From Pseudomonas sp. URMO17WK12:I11 (GTDB taxonomy: Bacteria > Pseudomonadota > Gammaproteobacteria > Pseudomonadales > Pseudomonadaceae), in contig NZ_VEDF01000007.1 in assembly GCF_007677725.1 (NCBI RefSeq), forward strand, positions 121,604-185,603: a stretch of DNA of 64,000 nt. Direction: 5' to 3'. Shown piece after piece: positions 9,099 to 18,312 of the stretch. The notes beneath the pieces were generated by a model. The model saw nothing but the letters and a program-made list of their open reading frames with translations, was not told where the DNA came from and did no database searches. Positions within the stretch are counted from its first letter, which is position 1, and each line of letters starts with the position of its first letter. Both the position numbers and the translations under genes were made by a program.

Positions 9099-10212
9099 AG
9101 CGCGCGTCCTGCAGTTCTGCCATGGTTACGACGGGCCATTCCTCGATTGCGCCCGTCAATATGCCAGTCTGTTCCAGGGCAGCGGCTACAAGGTCACTAC
9201 CGTGTTCCTCACCGGCGCCGCCGACCCGCAGGTCGCGGCGGGCTGCGCTTCGGACGAGGTGTTGTTTCTCGAATTCAGCTCCAAGGCCGTGCGCGGCCTC
9301 AAGCTCGGTGCCATCCGTGCCCTGCGCCGGATTGCCGCTGAACGCCGTTTCAGCTTCTGCATCGCCCACCGTTTCAAGCCGATCTACGTGGCCCTGCTCG
9401 CCACGCGCTTGCCGGTTATTGGTGTGCACCACGCCTTCGGTGATTACCAGCGCAAGGGGCGGCGACTGTTCGCCAACCTGTTTCGCAAGCGCCTGAGCCT
9501 GCTCGGGGTGTCTGACGCGGTGCGCGACGACATGCGCCGCTGCCTTGCGCAGTGGCCGGCCGAGCGCATCCAGACGCTTTACAACCGTATCGATATCGAC
9601 GCCCTGCAAGCGGCGCTGGTGCCGCGTGCAGAGGCGCGCCAGGCCTTGGGCCTGGACGCCCAGGCCTGGGTGGTGGGCAATGTCGGGCGCCTGCACCCAG
9701 ACAAGGACCAGGCCACCTTGCTGCGCGGCTTCGCCCAGGCATTGCCAGACCTGCCTGCCGGCGCCCGCCTGGCGATCCTCGGCAAGGGCCGGTTGGAGGA
9801 CAGCCTCAAGGCCTTGGCGACGCAGCTGGGCATCGCCGATCACGTGCTGTTCCTTGGCCAGGTGCCGGATGCCCGGCGTTATTTCCAGGCGTTCGACGTG
9901 TTCGCCCTGAGTTCGGACCATGAGCCATTCGGCATGGTCCTGCTCGAAGCCATGGTCGCGGGGGTGCCGGTCCTGGCCACCGCCTGTGGCGGCGCGCGCG
10001 AGGTGGTCGAAGGGGTCGGTGTGCTGTTTGCGCTTGGTGATGCCGGGCAGTTGGCTGCGGCCCTTGCACATATGGCCGAGCTTGATGAGCAACAGCGCGC
10101 GACGTGCGCTGCGTTGATGCTGCAGCGCCTGCGCGAGCGGTTTTCCGACCAGGCAGTGCGCGAGATGTTCTGGCGCCTGCCGCAGGTGCGCGGGCTGACG
10201 GAGAAAGGCTGA
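9082..10212 (+). CDS. wapH: GT4 glycosyltransferase, LPS core (WapH position)
   Basis: A GT-B fold family-4 retaining glycosyltransferase of 376 residues, predicted to add a sugar to the LPS core at the cytoplasmic face. The C-terminal donor-binding part has the E-x7-E motif (EPFGMVLLE) followed by AMVAGVPVLATACGGAREVV. The middle contains VGNVGRLHPDKDQATLL, a typical GT4 beta-strand/loop. It overlaps the end of the carbamoyltransferase gene by 17 bp, and its own stop overlaps the next start (ATGA). In P. aeruginosa the gene between wapO and the mig-14-like gene is wapH. The specific sugar and linkage cannot be read from sequence. Confidence 0.78.
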   Translation: MTSRSEARVLQFCHGYDGPFLDCARQYASLFQGSGYKVTTVFLTGAADPQVAAGCASDEVLFLEFSSKAVRGLKLGAIRALRRIAAERRFSFCIAHRFKPIYVALLATRLPVIGVHHAFGDYQRKGRRLFANLFRKRLSLLGVSDAVRDDMRRCLAQWPAERIQTLYNRIDIDALQAALVPRAEARQALGLDAQAWVVGNVGRLHPDKDQATLLRGFAQALPDLPAGARLAILGKGRLEDSLKALATQLGIADHVLFLGQVPDARRYFQAFDVFALSSDHEPFGMVLLEAMVAGVPVLATACGGAREVVEGVGVLFALGDAGQLAAALAHMAELDEQQRATCAALMLQRLRERFSDQAVREMFWRLPQVRGLTEKG

Positions 10213-11108
10213 TGCTCAATCATTTCCAGGCCTTTCGCGAACGCGGTTGGCAGGCCATCGATGCGCCGACCTATGCGGCGGCGTGGGCACGCTTTGGCGG
10301 CAGCGTCGCCACTCACCCTCTGGTGGTCGAGCAGCTGGCCGAGCTTGCGCAGATTCCCGTGCGCTACCTGGGCTGGTATCGCGCCGGTGAACTGCAAGCG
10401 GCCATTCCCACCTGGGGGCGGCACCTGGCGCTGTCCAAGGAGGTGCTCAAGCGAGCCGGCAAGAAGGCCCTGTTCGACCTCGGCAACGCGGAGATCATCC
10501 TGCCAGCTGCAGCCGACGCTGGGGCGCCACTGCGCCATGCTGCGCGCTACCTGTCGCAGCTGAACCAGGGACGCTTCGACGGCCTCAAGGCGCAGCAAGA
10601 GCAACTGGCCATGGCCCGTGCGCCTGAAGAGCTGTCGAAGAAGTTCCGCTACAACCAGCGCCGCGAGTTACGCTTGCTCGAAGAAGCCGGCGGCGTGGTA
10701 CGGCCGATCAGTGATTTCACCGCGCCGCAGATCGCCGCCATGTACTGCGATCTGTTCGCCCGCCGCTGGGGTTTCCCGGCCACGGGCGCCGAGCGCATGG
10801 CCGATGTGTTGGCGCGCCTGCAGTCATTGCTGATCGGCTCGGTGCTGCTGCTCGACGACAAAGCCATTGCCATCCAATTGGTGTACCGGGTAGAAGCGCC
10901 GGAATGGGTCAGCGTCGAGTACATCAATGGCGGCGTCGATCCGGAGACCAAGGCGTTCAGCCCCGGCAGCGTGTTGAGTTTCCTCAATACCCAGGCCGCC
11001 TGGGAAGACGCGCGCGCGCGCAACAAGCCGCTGCGCTTTTCATTCGGCCGTGCCGATCGTGAATACAAGGACCGTTGGTGCAACCCCGTACCGGTATTTC
11101 AGGCGTGA
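10212..11108 (+). CDS. Mig-14 family protein
   Basis: A 298-residue protein of the Mig-14 family, named from a Salmonella gene for survival in macrophages and resistance to cationic peptides. The fold resembles GNAT/FemAB acyl transferases. Visible conserved stretches are ELSKKFRYNQRRELRLLEEAG and the C-terminal FSFGRADREYKDRWC. The reading frame is open further upstream, but the ATG at 10212 overlaps the previous stop in ATGA and gives the family N-terminus, so it is the likely start. Its own stop overlaps the next GTG. Linkage to the LPS core genes suggests that it modifies, or helps modify, a surface glycan; the biochemistry is not established. Confidence 0.8.
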   Translation: MLNHFQAFRERGWQAIDAPTYAAAWARFGGSVATHPLVVEQLAELAQIPVRYLGWYRAGELQAAIPTWGRHLALSKEVLKRAGKKALFDLGNAEIILPAAADAGAPLRHAARYLSQLNQGRFDGLKAQQEQLAMARAPEELSKKFRYNQRRELRLLEEAGGVVRPISDFTAPQIAAMYCDLFARRWGFPATGAERMADVLARLQSLLIGSVLLLDDKAIAIQLVYRVEAPEWVSVEYINGGVDPETKAFSPGSVLSFLNTQAAWEDARARNKPLRFSFGRADREYKDRWCNPVPVFQA

Positions 11109-12508
11109 GCCGCAAGCAGCAGTTGCTCAAGCGCTACCGGCGAAACAAACGCCTGGGCGTGATCGTCTGCGCCCTGGCATCACTGGTGCTGGCGCTCTTC
11201 ACCTGGTGGTGGCTGGCGCTGCTGTTGCTGCCGCTGCTGTGGATCGCGCATGAGGCCTGGTTCGCCGATCATCTGTTCTATACCCCGGGCGAGGACTATC
11301 GCTACCGTTTTGGCGAGCTGACCCGCGAGGCCGATGTCGAACTGCGCGATGGCCTGCTCACTGTCGACTCGCCGCTCCAGGGTGATGAAACCCTTGTGCT
11401 TGAAGTGCGAGTGGAAAGTGGCTGGCTTGGCCGGTTTCTCGACCCTCGTGTCGAGTTGACATGCACAGACGACAACGACCGGCAAACCTTCGAGCGCGGC
11501 GTGGACGGGCTGCGTTTTCTCAACCTCACGGGTTTCGCAGCGGCTTTGCAGGCGGGCACCTTGCGCCTGCGCGGGCGTCATTGCCGCCTGCTGGGAAAGC
11601 CGCGGTTGTGGATAACGCCTGGGGTCGAGTTGCAGCGCCGCCGAATCATGGTGATCGCGCCCCATGCCGACGATGCCGAGCTTGCTGCCTACGGTTTGTA
11701 CAGCCAGGCGGACGTGGCCTGGATCGTGACGCTCACCGCGGGCGAAATCGAGGCTGAGCATTACCAGCAGATGGGCTTGGGCAAGGCCGAGGCGGCACGC
11801 CTCAAAGGTCGCCTGCGGGCCTGGGACAGCGTTGCCGTGCCGCGCTGGGCCGGCGTACCGGAGTCACGCTGCGTACAGCTGGGCTACTTCTGCCTGCAAT
11901 TGCCCGCCATGCAGGCTGCGCCTGATCAGCCGTTCGCCTCGCGCGAGGCAGACATGCAGGATATTCGTCCGTTCAGGCAGTTCAATACCTTCTCACTGCC
12001 CGGCGACAGCAACGGCGCGCCGACCTGGCGCAATCTGCTTGCCGATCTGGCCGCGTTGCTGGAAATGGCCAAGCCCGACGTGCTGGTCATGCCGCACCCG
12101 CAACTCGATCCACATCCCGATCATCTGAGTGCCCAAGCGGCGGTCATGCAGGCTTTGCAGGGTTTAGCCTGGCAGCCGCAGACCCTGCTGTGCTACGCCA
12201 ATCACCTGCATGACAACGACCGCTGGCCCATGGGCGACAGCGGCGATGGCGTTGCCCTGCCGCCGCAATTGAGCGCAGAGCAGGCCTGGGCGCCCTGTGT
12301 CTTGCCGCTGGACCTGGCAACCCAGCGCGACAAGGCGATGGCGTTGGGCATGATGCACGACCTGCAGCCCCGTATGCCGTTCAAGCGTCGCCTGCGTCGT
12401 CTGTTGCAGCGCTGGCTGGCTGGGCGCCGAGCATCGCCGTATGGCGAAAACGAATTCTTCCGCAAGGCGGTACGTCGTCATGAACTGTTCTGGCGCCGTG
12501 AGCTGTGA
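11105..12508 (+). CDS. dnpA: PIG-L family de-N-acetylase (DnpA type)
   Basis: A 467-residue protein with a basic N-terminus, one hydrophobic hairpin (about residues 20-55), a beta-rich domain, and a C-terminal PIG-L/LmbE zinc deacetylase domain. The metal-site motif is APHADDAE, where most relatives have HPDDE, with a later HPQLDPHPDH. PIG-L enzymes remove N-acetyl groups from N-acetylglucosamine-type sugars. In P. aeruginosa the ortholog at this position (PA5002, DnpA) is linked to fluoroquinolone-tolerant persisters. The start is the GTG overlapping the upstream TGA. The cytoplasmic face or membrane is the inferred site of action, with an LPS-related glycan as the presumed substrate. Confidence 0.8.
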   Translation: MSRKQQLLKRYRRNKRLGVIVCALASLVLALFTWWWLALLLLPLLWIAHEAWFADHLFYTPGEDYRYRFGELTREADVELRDGLLTVDSPLQGDETLVLEVRVESGWLGRFLDPRVELTCTDDNDRQTFERGVDGLRFLNLTGFAAALQAGTLRLRGRHCRLLGKPRLWITPGVELQRRRIMVIAPHADDAELAAYGLYSQADVAWIVTLTAGEIEAEHYQQMGLGKAEAARLKGRLRAWDSVAVPRWAGVPESRCVQLGYFCLQLPAMQAAPDQPFASREADMQDIRPFRQFNTFSLPGDSNGAPTWRNLLADLAALLEMAKPDVLVMPHPQLDPHPDHLSAQAAVMQALQGLAWQPQTLLCYANHLHDNDRWPMGDSGDGVALPPQLSAEQAWAPCVLPLDLATQRDKAMALGMMHDLQPRMPFKRRLRRLLQRWLAGRRASPYGENEFFRKAVRRHELFWRREL

Positions 12509-12545
12509 CCCGGACCGCGATGGCGCCGAGCGCCCAAGGAAAGCA

Positions 12546-13502
12546 ATGAAGGTTCTATTCCTGGTACAGAAGGAACAACGCGCGATCCTCGATCGCCTGT
12601 ATGACGGCGTCGCGGCCAATTGTGAATGCGACCTGCGCTGGTTGAGCAGTGACGAGCAGCGCAACCTGCGCCGCTATTTCAAACACGAAGTTCAGGCCGA
12701 GCGCTACGACCGGATCATCTTCTTCCTGCGCTTCAAGCAGGAGATTCGCCAGGCAGCATTCATTCGCACGGTGCCCAACCTGGTCATTCTCGAGCATGAC
12801 GCCTACCAAAATTACATCCCATGCAAGTACACGGGCAAGTTCAGCGCGCATTATCGCAAGCTGCCTTGGGCGCGGGTGATCAGCTCTGGCTACACGGTCA
12901 GCCAGCGCTTGCGCGAGGAAGGCTTCGATGCGGTATTCGTGCCCAAGGGCTATGACGAGCAGCTGCTCACTGACCAGGGCCGCGAGCGGGACATCGAGCT
13001 GGCCTTCGTCGGCAGCACCAACAGCGTGGCCTACAGCGGGCGCAAGGCCTTGCTGGACGAGCTAGGCCAGCTCGAGAACCTGGTGGTGACACGAACCAAG
13101 TCAGGCGAAGACTATTGCAACACGCTCAACCGCATCCGCTTCTTCGTCAGCGCCGACGTGGGCATGGGCGAGTACATGATCAAGAACTTCGAAGCCATGG
13201 CCTGCGGCTGCGTGTTGTTGGCGTATGATCAAGGCGAGCAGGAAAACCGTGCCTTGGGGCTTGAAGACATGCACAACGTCGTGTTTTACCGGGACATCCC
13301 GACACTGCGCGGCAAACTGCGCGTCCTGCGCGAAGATCCAGCCTTGGCCGCCCGGATCGCCGCCAACGGCCGCGAACTGGCGGTCACGCGATTCAGTTTC
13401 GCCGCAGTGGGGCAGAACATCGTCGAACACATGCGCCCGGCGCTCAGGCCTCACCCGCCTTTGTCTGCCTGGCAGCGCCTGCGGTTGAAGCTAGGCGTGT
13501 GA
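12546..13502 (+). CDS. ssg: Ssg-like glycosyltransferase
   Basis: A 318-residue GT-B-like glycosyltransferase that acts in cell-surface polysaccharide or LPS assembly. In P. aeruginosa and P. alkylphenolica, Ssg (PA5001 position) mutants lose O-antigen and change biofilm and phage sensitivity. The C-terminal half resembles the glycosyltransferase 1-2 domain of CgeB-type proteins: YMIKNFEAMACGCVLLAYDQGEQE is split by the conserved GCVLL turn, followed by LRVLREDPALAARIAANGREL. The start at 12546 (MKVLFLVQKEQRA) is preferred over the longer open frame because the extension overlaps dnpA and lacks family similarity. It is 37 bp after dnpA and 4 bp before the next gene. Confidence 0.75.
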   Translation: MKVLFLVQKEQRAILDRLYDGVAANCECDLRWLSSDEQRNLRRYFKHEVQAERYDRIIFFLRFKQEIRQAAFIRTVPNLVILEHDAYQNYIPCKYTGKFSAHYRKLPWARVISSGYTVSQRLREEGFDAVFVPKGYDEQLLTDQGRERDIELAFVGSTNSVAYSGRKALLDELGQLENLVVTRTKSGEDYCNTLNRIRFFVSADVGMGEYMIKNFEAMACGCVLLAYDQGEQENRALGLEDMHNVVFYRDIPTLRGKLRVLREDPALAARIAANGRELAVTRFSFAAVGQNIVEHMRPALRPHPPLSAWQRLRLKLGV

Positions 13503-13506
13503 ATTC

Positions 13507-14598
13507 ATGAATATCGTCAACATCATGTGGGCCGGCGGTTCGCCATACATTTCCATCCACAACGTGCATCATCAGGTGCTGACCCATGCAGGGCCAGACG
13601 CGTCCATCAGCAACTGGCTCTTGCGTGAAGGCGAGCTACGCCATGGACAGTGTGCAACGCGTGAATGGCGCATGCCTCAACGTGCACTCAAAAGCAAACC
13701 TGTGTGGCGACTGTTGCGGCCCTGGCTGCGCCTGCGCATGCAGCGCGCATTGCAGGACGTCGACGCCGATGTCGTGCTGCTCGACGGTATCGGCGTAGCC
13801 CGCCTGGTGATACCGCTGCTGCATCGGATGCCCACGCTGCGGGCAAGCGTGCTGTTCCATGCCTGCACCGAATTGAACAGTGCCGACAAATTGCTGCTCA
13901 GGGGCTTGCCCGCGCAGCGTCTGCGCCTTGCCGCGGTCTCGCAGACCTTGGCCTGCACGCTGCAAAGCGACCTTGGCCGCCCGGTTCAAGCCTTGCGCGT
14001 GGCGTTCGACCCACAGGTGTTCCGCCGCGAGCTGCTCAGCCGCGAACAGGCACGCGCCGTCCTCGAATTACCGCAGGACGGCAGGCTACTGCTCGGTGCG
14101 GTAGGGCGGCTGGTGGAAAGCAAGGGCTTCGAACTGTTGATCGAAGCATTTGCAGCAGGTGCTTCGACGCGACCTGAGGTTCAGCTGGCAATCGTCGGTG
14201 AGGGGCCGCTCTATGCCAGGTTGCAAGCCCGCATTGAGGCATTGGGGCTGGTCGGCCGGGTGCACCTGTGTGGCTATCACGACCAATTGCAGCAGCTGTA
14301 CCGGGCGTTCGATTGGCTCATGGTGCCGTCGCGGGCTGAAGGCCTGGGGCTGGTGGTGCAGGAAGCCGTCATCGCCGACGTCGCCGTGGTGTGTAGCGAC
14401 CTGCCGGTGTTTCGCGAGCAACTGCAGGCTGGCGGTTACTATTTGCCGGTAGGCAGTGTGGAGCGGTGGGCACAGGCTATCGGTCGTTGCGATTCCGCCA
14501 ATGCCCAGGCAATGGCCGCCATGCAACGTCAGGCGCTGGCCCCTGATGCGGCATGGCAGGCATTCTGCGATGGCTCGCAGCGCCTGCTGCGCGGTTGA
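13507..14598 (+). CDS. GT4 glycosyltransferase, LPS outer core (WapR position)
   Basis: A 363-residue retaining glycosyltransferase. The nucleotide-sugar part shows LGAVGRLVESKGFELLIEAF, IVGEGPLYARLQARIEALGL and the E-x7-E motif EGLGLVVQE. It lies 4 bp downstream of the Ssg-like gene and ends 2 bp from the convergent kinase-like gene. In P. aeruginosa this slot, between ssg and waaL, holds wapR, a rhamnosyltransferase that prepares the core for O-antigen ligation. Whether this enzyme uses dTDP-rhamnose cannot be read from sequence, so no symbol is given. Confidence 0.8.
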   Translation: MNIVNIMWAGGSPYISIHNVHHQVLTHAGPDASISNWLLREGELRHGQCATREWRMPQRALKSKPVWRLLRPWLRLRMQRALQDVDADVVLLDGIGVARLVIPLLHRMPTLRASVLFHACTELNSADKLLLRGLPAQRLRLAAVSQTLACTLQSDLGRPVQALRVAFDPQVFRRELLSREQARAVLELPQDGRLLLGAVGRLVESKGFELLIEAFAAGASTRPEVQLAIVGEGPLYARLQARIEALGLVGRVHLCGYHDQLQQLYRAFDWLMVPSRAEGLGLVVQEAVIADVAVVCSDLPVFREQLQAGGYYLPVGSVERWAQAIGRCDSANAQAMAAMQRQALAPDAAWQAFCDGSQRLLRG

Positions 14599-14600
14599 AT

Positions 14601-15206
14601 TCAGCGGGTCAGCAAGGCGGCTTCGAACTTGCCCAGAGGGAACTGCTCGCCCAGGTTTTCCCGCTCGATGTAGCGCACCATGTGCTGAACATTACGGCGG
14701 ATCATGCGCGCAGACAGGGGTGGGCGCAAAAAACGCATGTCCGCTACATCGATCAGGCCCAGCTGCTGATCAGGGGTGACCACCACGTTCCCCAGGTGCA
14801 GGGATCGGAAATACACGCCGTTGCGATGCAACTGGCTGATCAGTGTGATCAAGCGCGGTAGATAAATGTCCCAGCTGAAACCTTCTTCTCGAGACATCTG
14901 CAACAAGGTGCGGCCGGGGAGCGGTCGGTACAACACCGCAGTGCGACCTGGTTGATCCAGCTTATACTGGCTGACCACGCGCAGGGTCGGTATGCCCAGT
15001 TGAGCCAACCGCGCGGCGTTGTCGACAAATCGTTGCGAGTATGGGCGCAACAACGCAGATGAAATCAGACGCTTCCTACGAAATACCTTAAGGAAATTAC
15101 CATCGCCAAGCAGGTAGACTTTGGCGCCATGGCTGTCGGCCTCCACTATCTGGGCGCCGAGTATCAGCTGATCGAAGTCGACCTGATTGAGCCGAGAGCA
15201 TTGCAT
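14601..15206 (-). CDS. small LPS-kinase-like protein (toluene-tolerance protein family)
   Basis: A 201-residue protein with a stripped-down protein-kinase fold of the type seen in LPS core kinases. Visible are a VYLLGDGNFLKVFRR strand pair with the probable ATP Lys, the hinge AVLYRPLPGRTLLQM, the catalytic-loop equivalent FRSLHLGNVVV, and LIDVADM in place of DFG. The loop reads S-L-H-L-G-N where active LPS kinases usually have H-x-D-L-H-x-x-N, so the catalytic Asp is not obvious. The start at 15206 (MQCSRLNQ) fits the conserved N-terminus better than the longer frame to 15275. It is divergent from waaL across 100 AT-rich bp and convergent with the GT gene. The P. aeruginosa counterpart sits at PA4998. 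Confidence 0.7.
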   Translation of the reverse strand: MQCSRLNQVDFDQLILGAQIVEADSHGAKVYLLGDGNFLKVFRRKRLISSALLRPYSQRFVDNAARLAQLGIPTLRVVSQYKLDQPGRTAVLYRPLPGRTLLQMSREEGFSWDIYLPRLITLISQLHRNGVYFRSLHLGNVVVTPDQQLGLIDVADMRFLRPPLSARMIRRNVQHMVRYIERENLGEQFPLGKFEAALLTR

Positions 15207-15306
15207 GGTTGAGCCTTCTCGTCTGGCGAACAAAAATGACCGGCAATAATGCCGAAAATAACGCTTGAGCACCATCTATGGTGTCTGAGACTAAGCAGGA
15301 GTAAGG

Positions 15307-16500
15307 ATGTCGTATCAACAAAACTGGGCGCGAGCCTGGTTAGGCCTTGGGTTGATCTGGTTCCTCGGGGCGATCGCCCTGGCCCCGAGCAACAAGGTCT
15401 ATCAGCAAGGACTGGTCGCGTTCCTGTGGTTGCCTACCCTGCTGCTGGCGTGGTCGGCGCGAAATGTGCTGCTCGAGGCCTGGCGGCGACAGCCAGGCCT
15501 GTGGACCAGCGTATTGTTGTTGATGGCATGGGGCTGGCTCAGCCTGACCTGGTCGCCCGCTGAAGATATCGGGCGTGAAGCCAAGCGGCTGCTGTACATC
15601 CTCGTCTTCCTGACGGCCTTTCCCATGCTTGCTCAGGGCGGTGAGGCACGAACAAGGTACCTTTTGCAGATCGGCAGTGGCTTGCTGGCGGTCGCGGCAT
15701 TCATCTCGATCTACCACTTCTATCGCACTGACGCCAATCCGCTGCTTTCACGACTTTCAGGCATCGGAGAAATTTCGCATCCCATTCTGGGCGCCTATGT
15801 CATTGGGGCGGCCGCATTACTGATGCTTTATCAGATGCCAGGCCGCCGGCTCCTGCAGCTGGGCTGGGTATTGGCGGTAGCCTGCCTCGGCGCTTTCGTC
15901 ATTCTTAGCCAGAGCCGCGGTGCCGGCCTGGCACTGGTGGTGACCGTCGTGCTCGCGCCCTTGTGGCTGCGGGACAAGCACAGCCTGGCGCTGGCCGCAG
16001 GTGTGCTGGTGGTTACCGCCTTGGCGTTCTATGGCATGTACGACCTGCTGACGGTGCGAGGCTCGTCATTTCGTCCGGAGATCTTCGGGCAATCCTTGAG
16101 AATGGTCGCTGCCCACCCGCTGACCGGCCTCGGCATGGGCGCGGACTACGACGTCACCGTTCCAGCGTTGGGTTTGACGTTCGACCATACCCACAACATG
16201 TTCACCCACGTCGCGGTGGAGCTGGGGCTGCCCGGCATGCTGCTGTGGGTTTGCGTGTGGCTGTTCGCGCTGCTCGAAATCCTTCGTTCAAGGCATTTGC
16301 CGCTCGGCAAGATCCTGCTGGGTCTGTGGGTGTACTCGAGCTTGGCGATGCAATTCGACGCAGCCAGCCTTACGGCGACACCGCGTGCAGAGTGGTTCAT
16401 CAGCTGGTTGCCCGTGGGCCTGGCCATGTTGCTGCCCTGGGTACGTGCCGAAAATGACGCCTGTGATAAAATTCGCTGTTCATCCCGAACAGTGAGACCG
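15307..16500 (+). CDS. waaL: O-antigen ligase WaaL (frame continues without stop into msbA)
   Basis: An inner-membrane ligase that joins undecaprenyl-linked O-polysaccharide to lipid A-core in the periplasm. About 398 codons precede the msbA start. The hydrophobic profile shows roughly 10-12 membrane segments and a large periplasmic loop with the Wzy_C-type motif TFDHTHNMFTHVAVELGLPG, including the conserved His. The ATG has an excellent Shine-Dalgarno (caggagtaagg). There is no in-frame stop before 18310: the frame passes through ...WVRAENDACDKIRCSSRTVRP straight into MMSETPRP of MsbA. The end given here is therefore the last base before the msbA Met, not a stop codon. One extra base in the run aaaa at 16451-16454 would create a stop at once. 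A real fusion, an indel or a sequencing error are all possible. Confidence 0.75.
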
Positions 16501-16503
16501 ATG

Positions 16504-18312
16504 ATGTCCGAAACACCCCGACCGGCGGAGCGCAACTCCAGCCTGAAGATCTACTTCCGGCTGTTGAGCTATGTGAAACCCTATGTCGGCATTTTCCTGC
16601 TGAGCATTGTCGGTTTCGTGATCTTCGCCTCGACTCAGCCGATGCTGGCCGGCATTCTCAAGTACTTCGTCGACGGGCTGAGCAATCCGCAGGCGGTGCT
16701 GTTCCCCAACATCCCCTATCTGCGCGACCTGCAGCTGCTGCAGGCCGTGCCGCTGTTGATCATCCTGATCGCGGCCTGGCAGGGGCTGGGCTCGTTCCTC
16801 GGTAACTACTTCCTGGCCAAGGTGTCGCTGTCGCTGGTGCATGATCTGCGCGTGCAGTTGTTCAACAAGCTGCTGGTGCTGCCCAACCGCTACTTCGACA
16901 ACCACAACTCCGGCCACTTGATTTCACGCATCACCTTCAACGTGACCATGGTCACCGGCGCTGCCACCGATGCGATCAAGGTGGTGATCCGCGAAGGCTT
17001 GACCGTGGTTTTCCTGTTCGGTTACCTGCTGTGGATGAACTGGCACCTGACGTTGGTGATGGTCGCCATCCTGCCGGTGATCGCGGTGATGGTCAGCGTC
17101 GCGAGCAAGAAATTCCGCAAGCAGAGCAAGAAGATTCAGACGGCGATGGGGGATGTCACGCACGTCGCATCCGAGACTATCCAAGGTTACCGGGTGGTGC
17201 GCAGCTTCGGCGGCGAAGCCTACGAGCAGCAGCGCTTCGACAAGGCCAGCCAGAGCAACACCAACAAACAGCTCAACATGACCAAGACGGGTGCGCTGTA
17301 TACCCCGCTGCTGCAGCTGGTGATCTACAGCGCCATGGCCGCGTTGATGTTCCTGGTGCTCTATCTTCGCGGCGACTCCACCGCCGGTGACCTGGTGGCT
17401 TACATCACCGCAGCGGGCCTGTTGCCCAAGCCCATTCGGCAACTCTCGGAAGTCAGCTCGACCATTCAGAAAGGCCTCGCAGGTGCCGAGAGCATCTTCG
17501 AGCAGCTCGACGAAACGCCCGAGGTCGATTCCGGCACGGTCGAGAAAGCACGCGTCGAGGGCCGCCTCGAGGTACGCAACCTGAGCTTCACCTACCCGGG
17601 CACTGATCGCCAGGTGCTGAGCGACATCAGCTTCGTTGCCGAGCCCGGACAGATGATCGCCCTGGTCGGCCGCTCGGGCAGCGGCAAATCGACATTGGCG
17701 GCGTTGATCCCGCGCTTCTACCACCACGACCAGGGGCAGATCCTGCTCGACGGCGTGGAGATCGAGGATTACCGCCTGCGCAACCTGCGTCGCCACGTGT
17801 CCCAGGTGACCCAGCATGTCACCCTGTTCAACGACACCGTTGCCAATAACATCGCCTACGGCGACCTGGCCGGGGCGCCACGGGCTGATATCGAGGCGGC
17901 AGCGGCCGATGCCTACGCCAAGGAATTCGTCGACCGTCTGCCCAACGGCTTCGACACCGAGGTCGGCGAGAATGGCGTGCTGCTGTCCGGCGGCCAGCGC
18001 CAGCGTCTTGCGATTGCCCGGGCGCTGTTGAAGAACGCGCCGCTGCTGATTCTCGACGAGGCCACCTCGGCCTTGGATACCGAGTCCGAACGGCACATCC
18101 AGGCTGCCCTCGACCACGTCATGCAGGGGCGCACCACGTTGGTGATCGCTCATCGGCTGTCAACCATCGAGAAGGCCGATCAGATCCTGGTCATGGACCA
18201 GGGGCGTCTTGTCGAGCGCGGCACGCACAGCGAGTTGCTTGCGGCTAATGGCCATTATGCGCGCCTGCACGCAATGGGCCTGGATGAGCCGGCCAACGCC
18301 GACATCACCTGA
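16504..18312 (+). CDS. msbA: lipid A export ATP-binding/permease protein MsbA
   Basis: A homodimeric ABC exporter that flips core-lipid A across the inner membrane. From Met at 16504 it has 602 residues, the usual Pseudomonas MsbA length. An N-terminal six-helix ABC membrane domain is followed by the ATPase: Walker A GRSGSGKST near residue 390, signature LLSGGQRQRLAIARAL near 494, and Walker B LLILDEATSALD near 515 with AHRLS as the H-loop. The ATG at 16501 is an alternative start. The only upstream ribosome-binding match is a weak gtgaga. The frame is continuous with waaL. A strong terminator follows the stop. Confidence 0.93.
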   Translation: MSETPRPAERNSSLKIYFRLLSYVKPYVGIFLLSIVGFVIFASTQPMLAGILKYFVDGLSNPQAVLFPNIPYLRDLQLLQAVPLLIILIAAWQGLGSFLGNYFLAKVSLSLVHDLRVQLFNKLLVLPNRYFDNHNSGHLISRITFNVTMVTGAATDAIKVVIREGLTVVFLFGYLLWMNWHLTLVMVAILPVIAVMVSVASKKFRKQSKKIQTAMGDVTHVASETIQGYRVVRSFGGEAYEQQRFDKASQSNTNKQLNMTKTGALYTPLLQLVIYSAMAALMFLVLYLRGDSTAGDLVAYITAAGLLPKPIRQLSEVSSTIQKGLAGAESIFEQLDETPEVDSGTVEKARVEGRLEVRNLSFTYPGTDRQVLSDISFVAEPGQMIALVGRSGSGKSTLAALIPRFYHHDQGQILLDGVEIEDYRLRNLRRHVSQVTQHVTLFNDTVANNIAYGDLAGAPRADIEAAAADAYAKEFVDRLPNGFDTEVGENGVLLSGGQRQRLAIARALLKNAPLLILDEATSALDTESERHIQAALDHVMQGRTTLVIAHRLSTIEKADQILVMDQGRLVERGTHSELLAANGHYARLHAMGLDEPANADIT

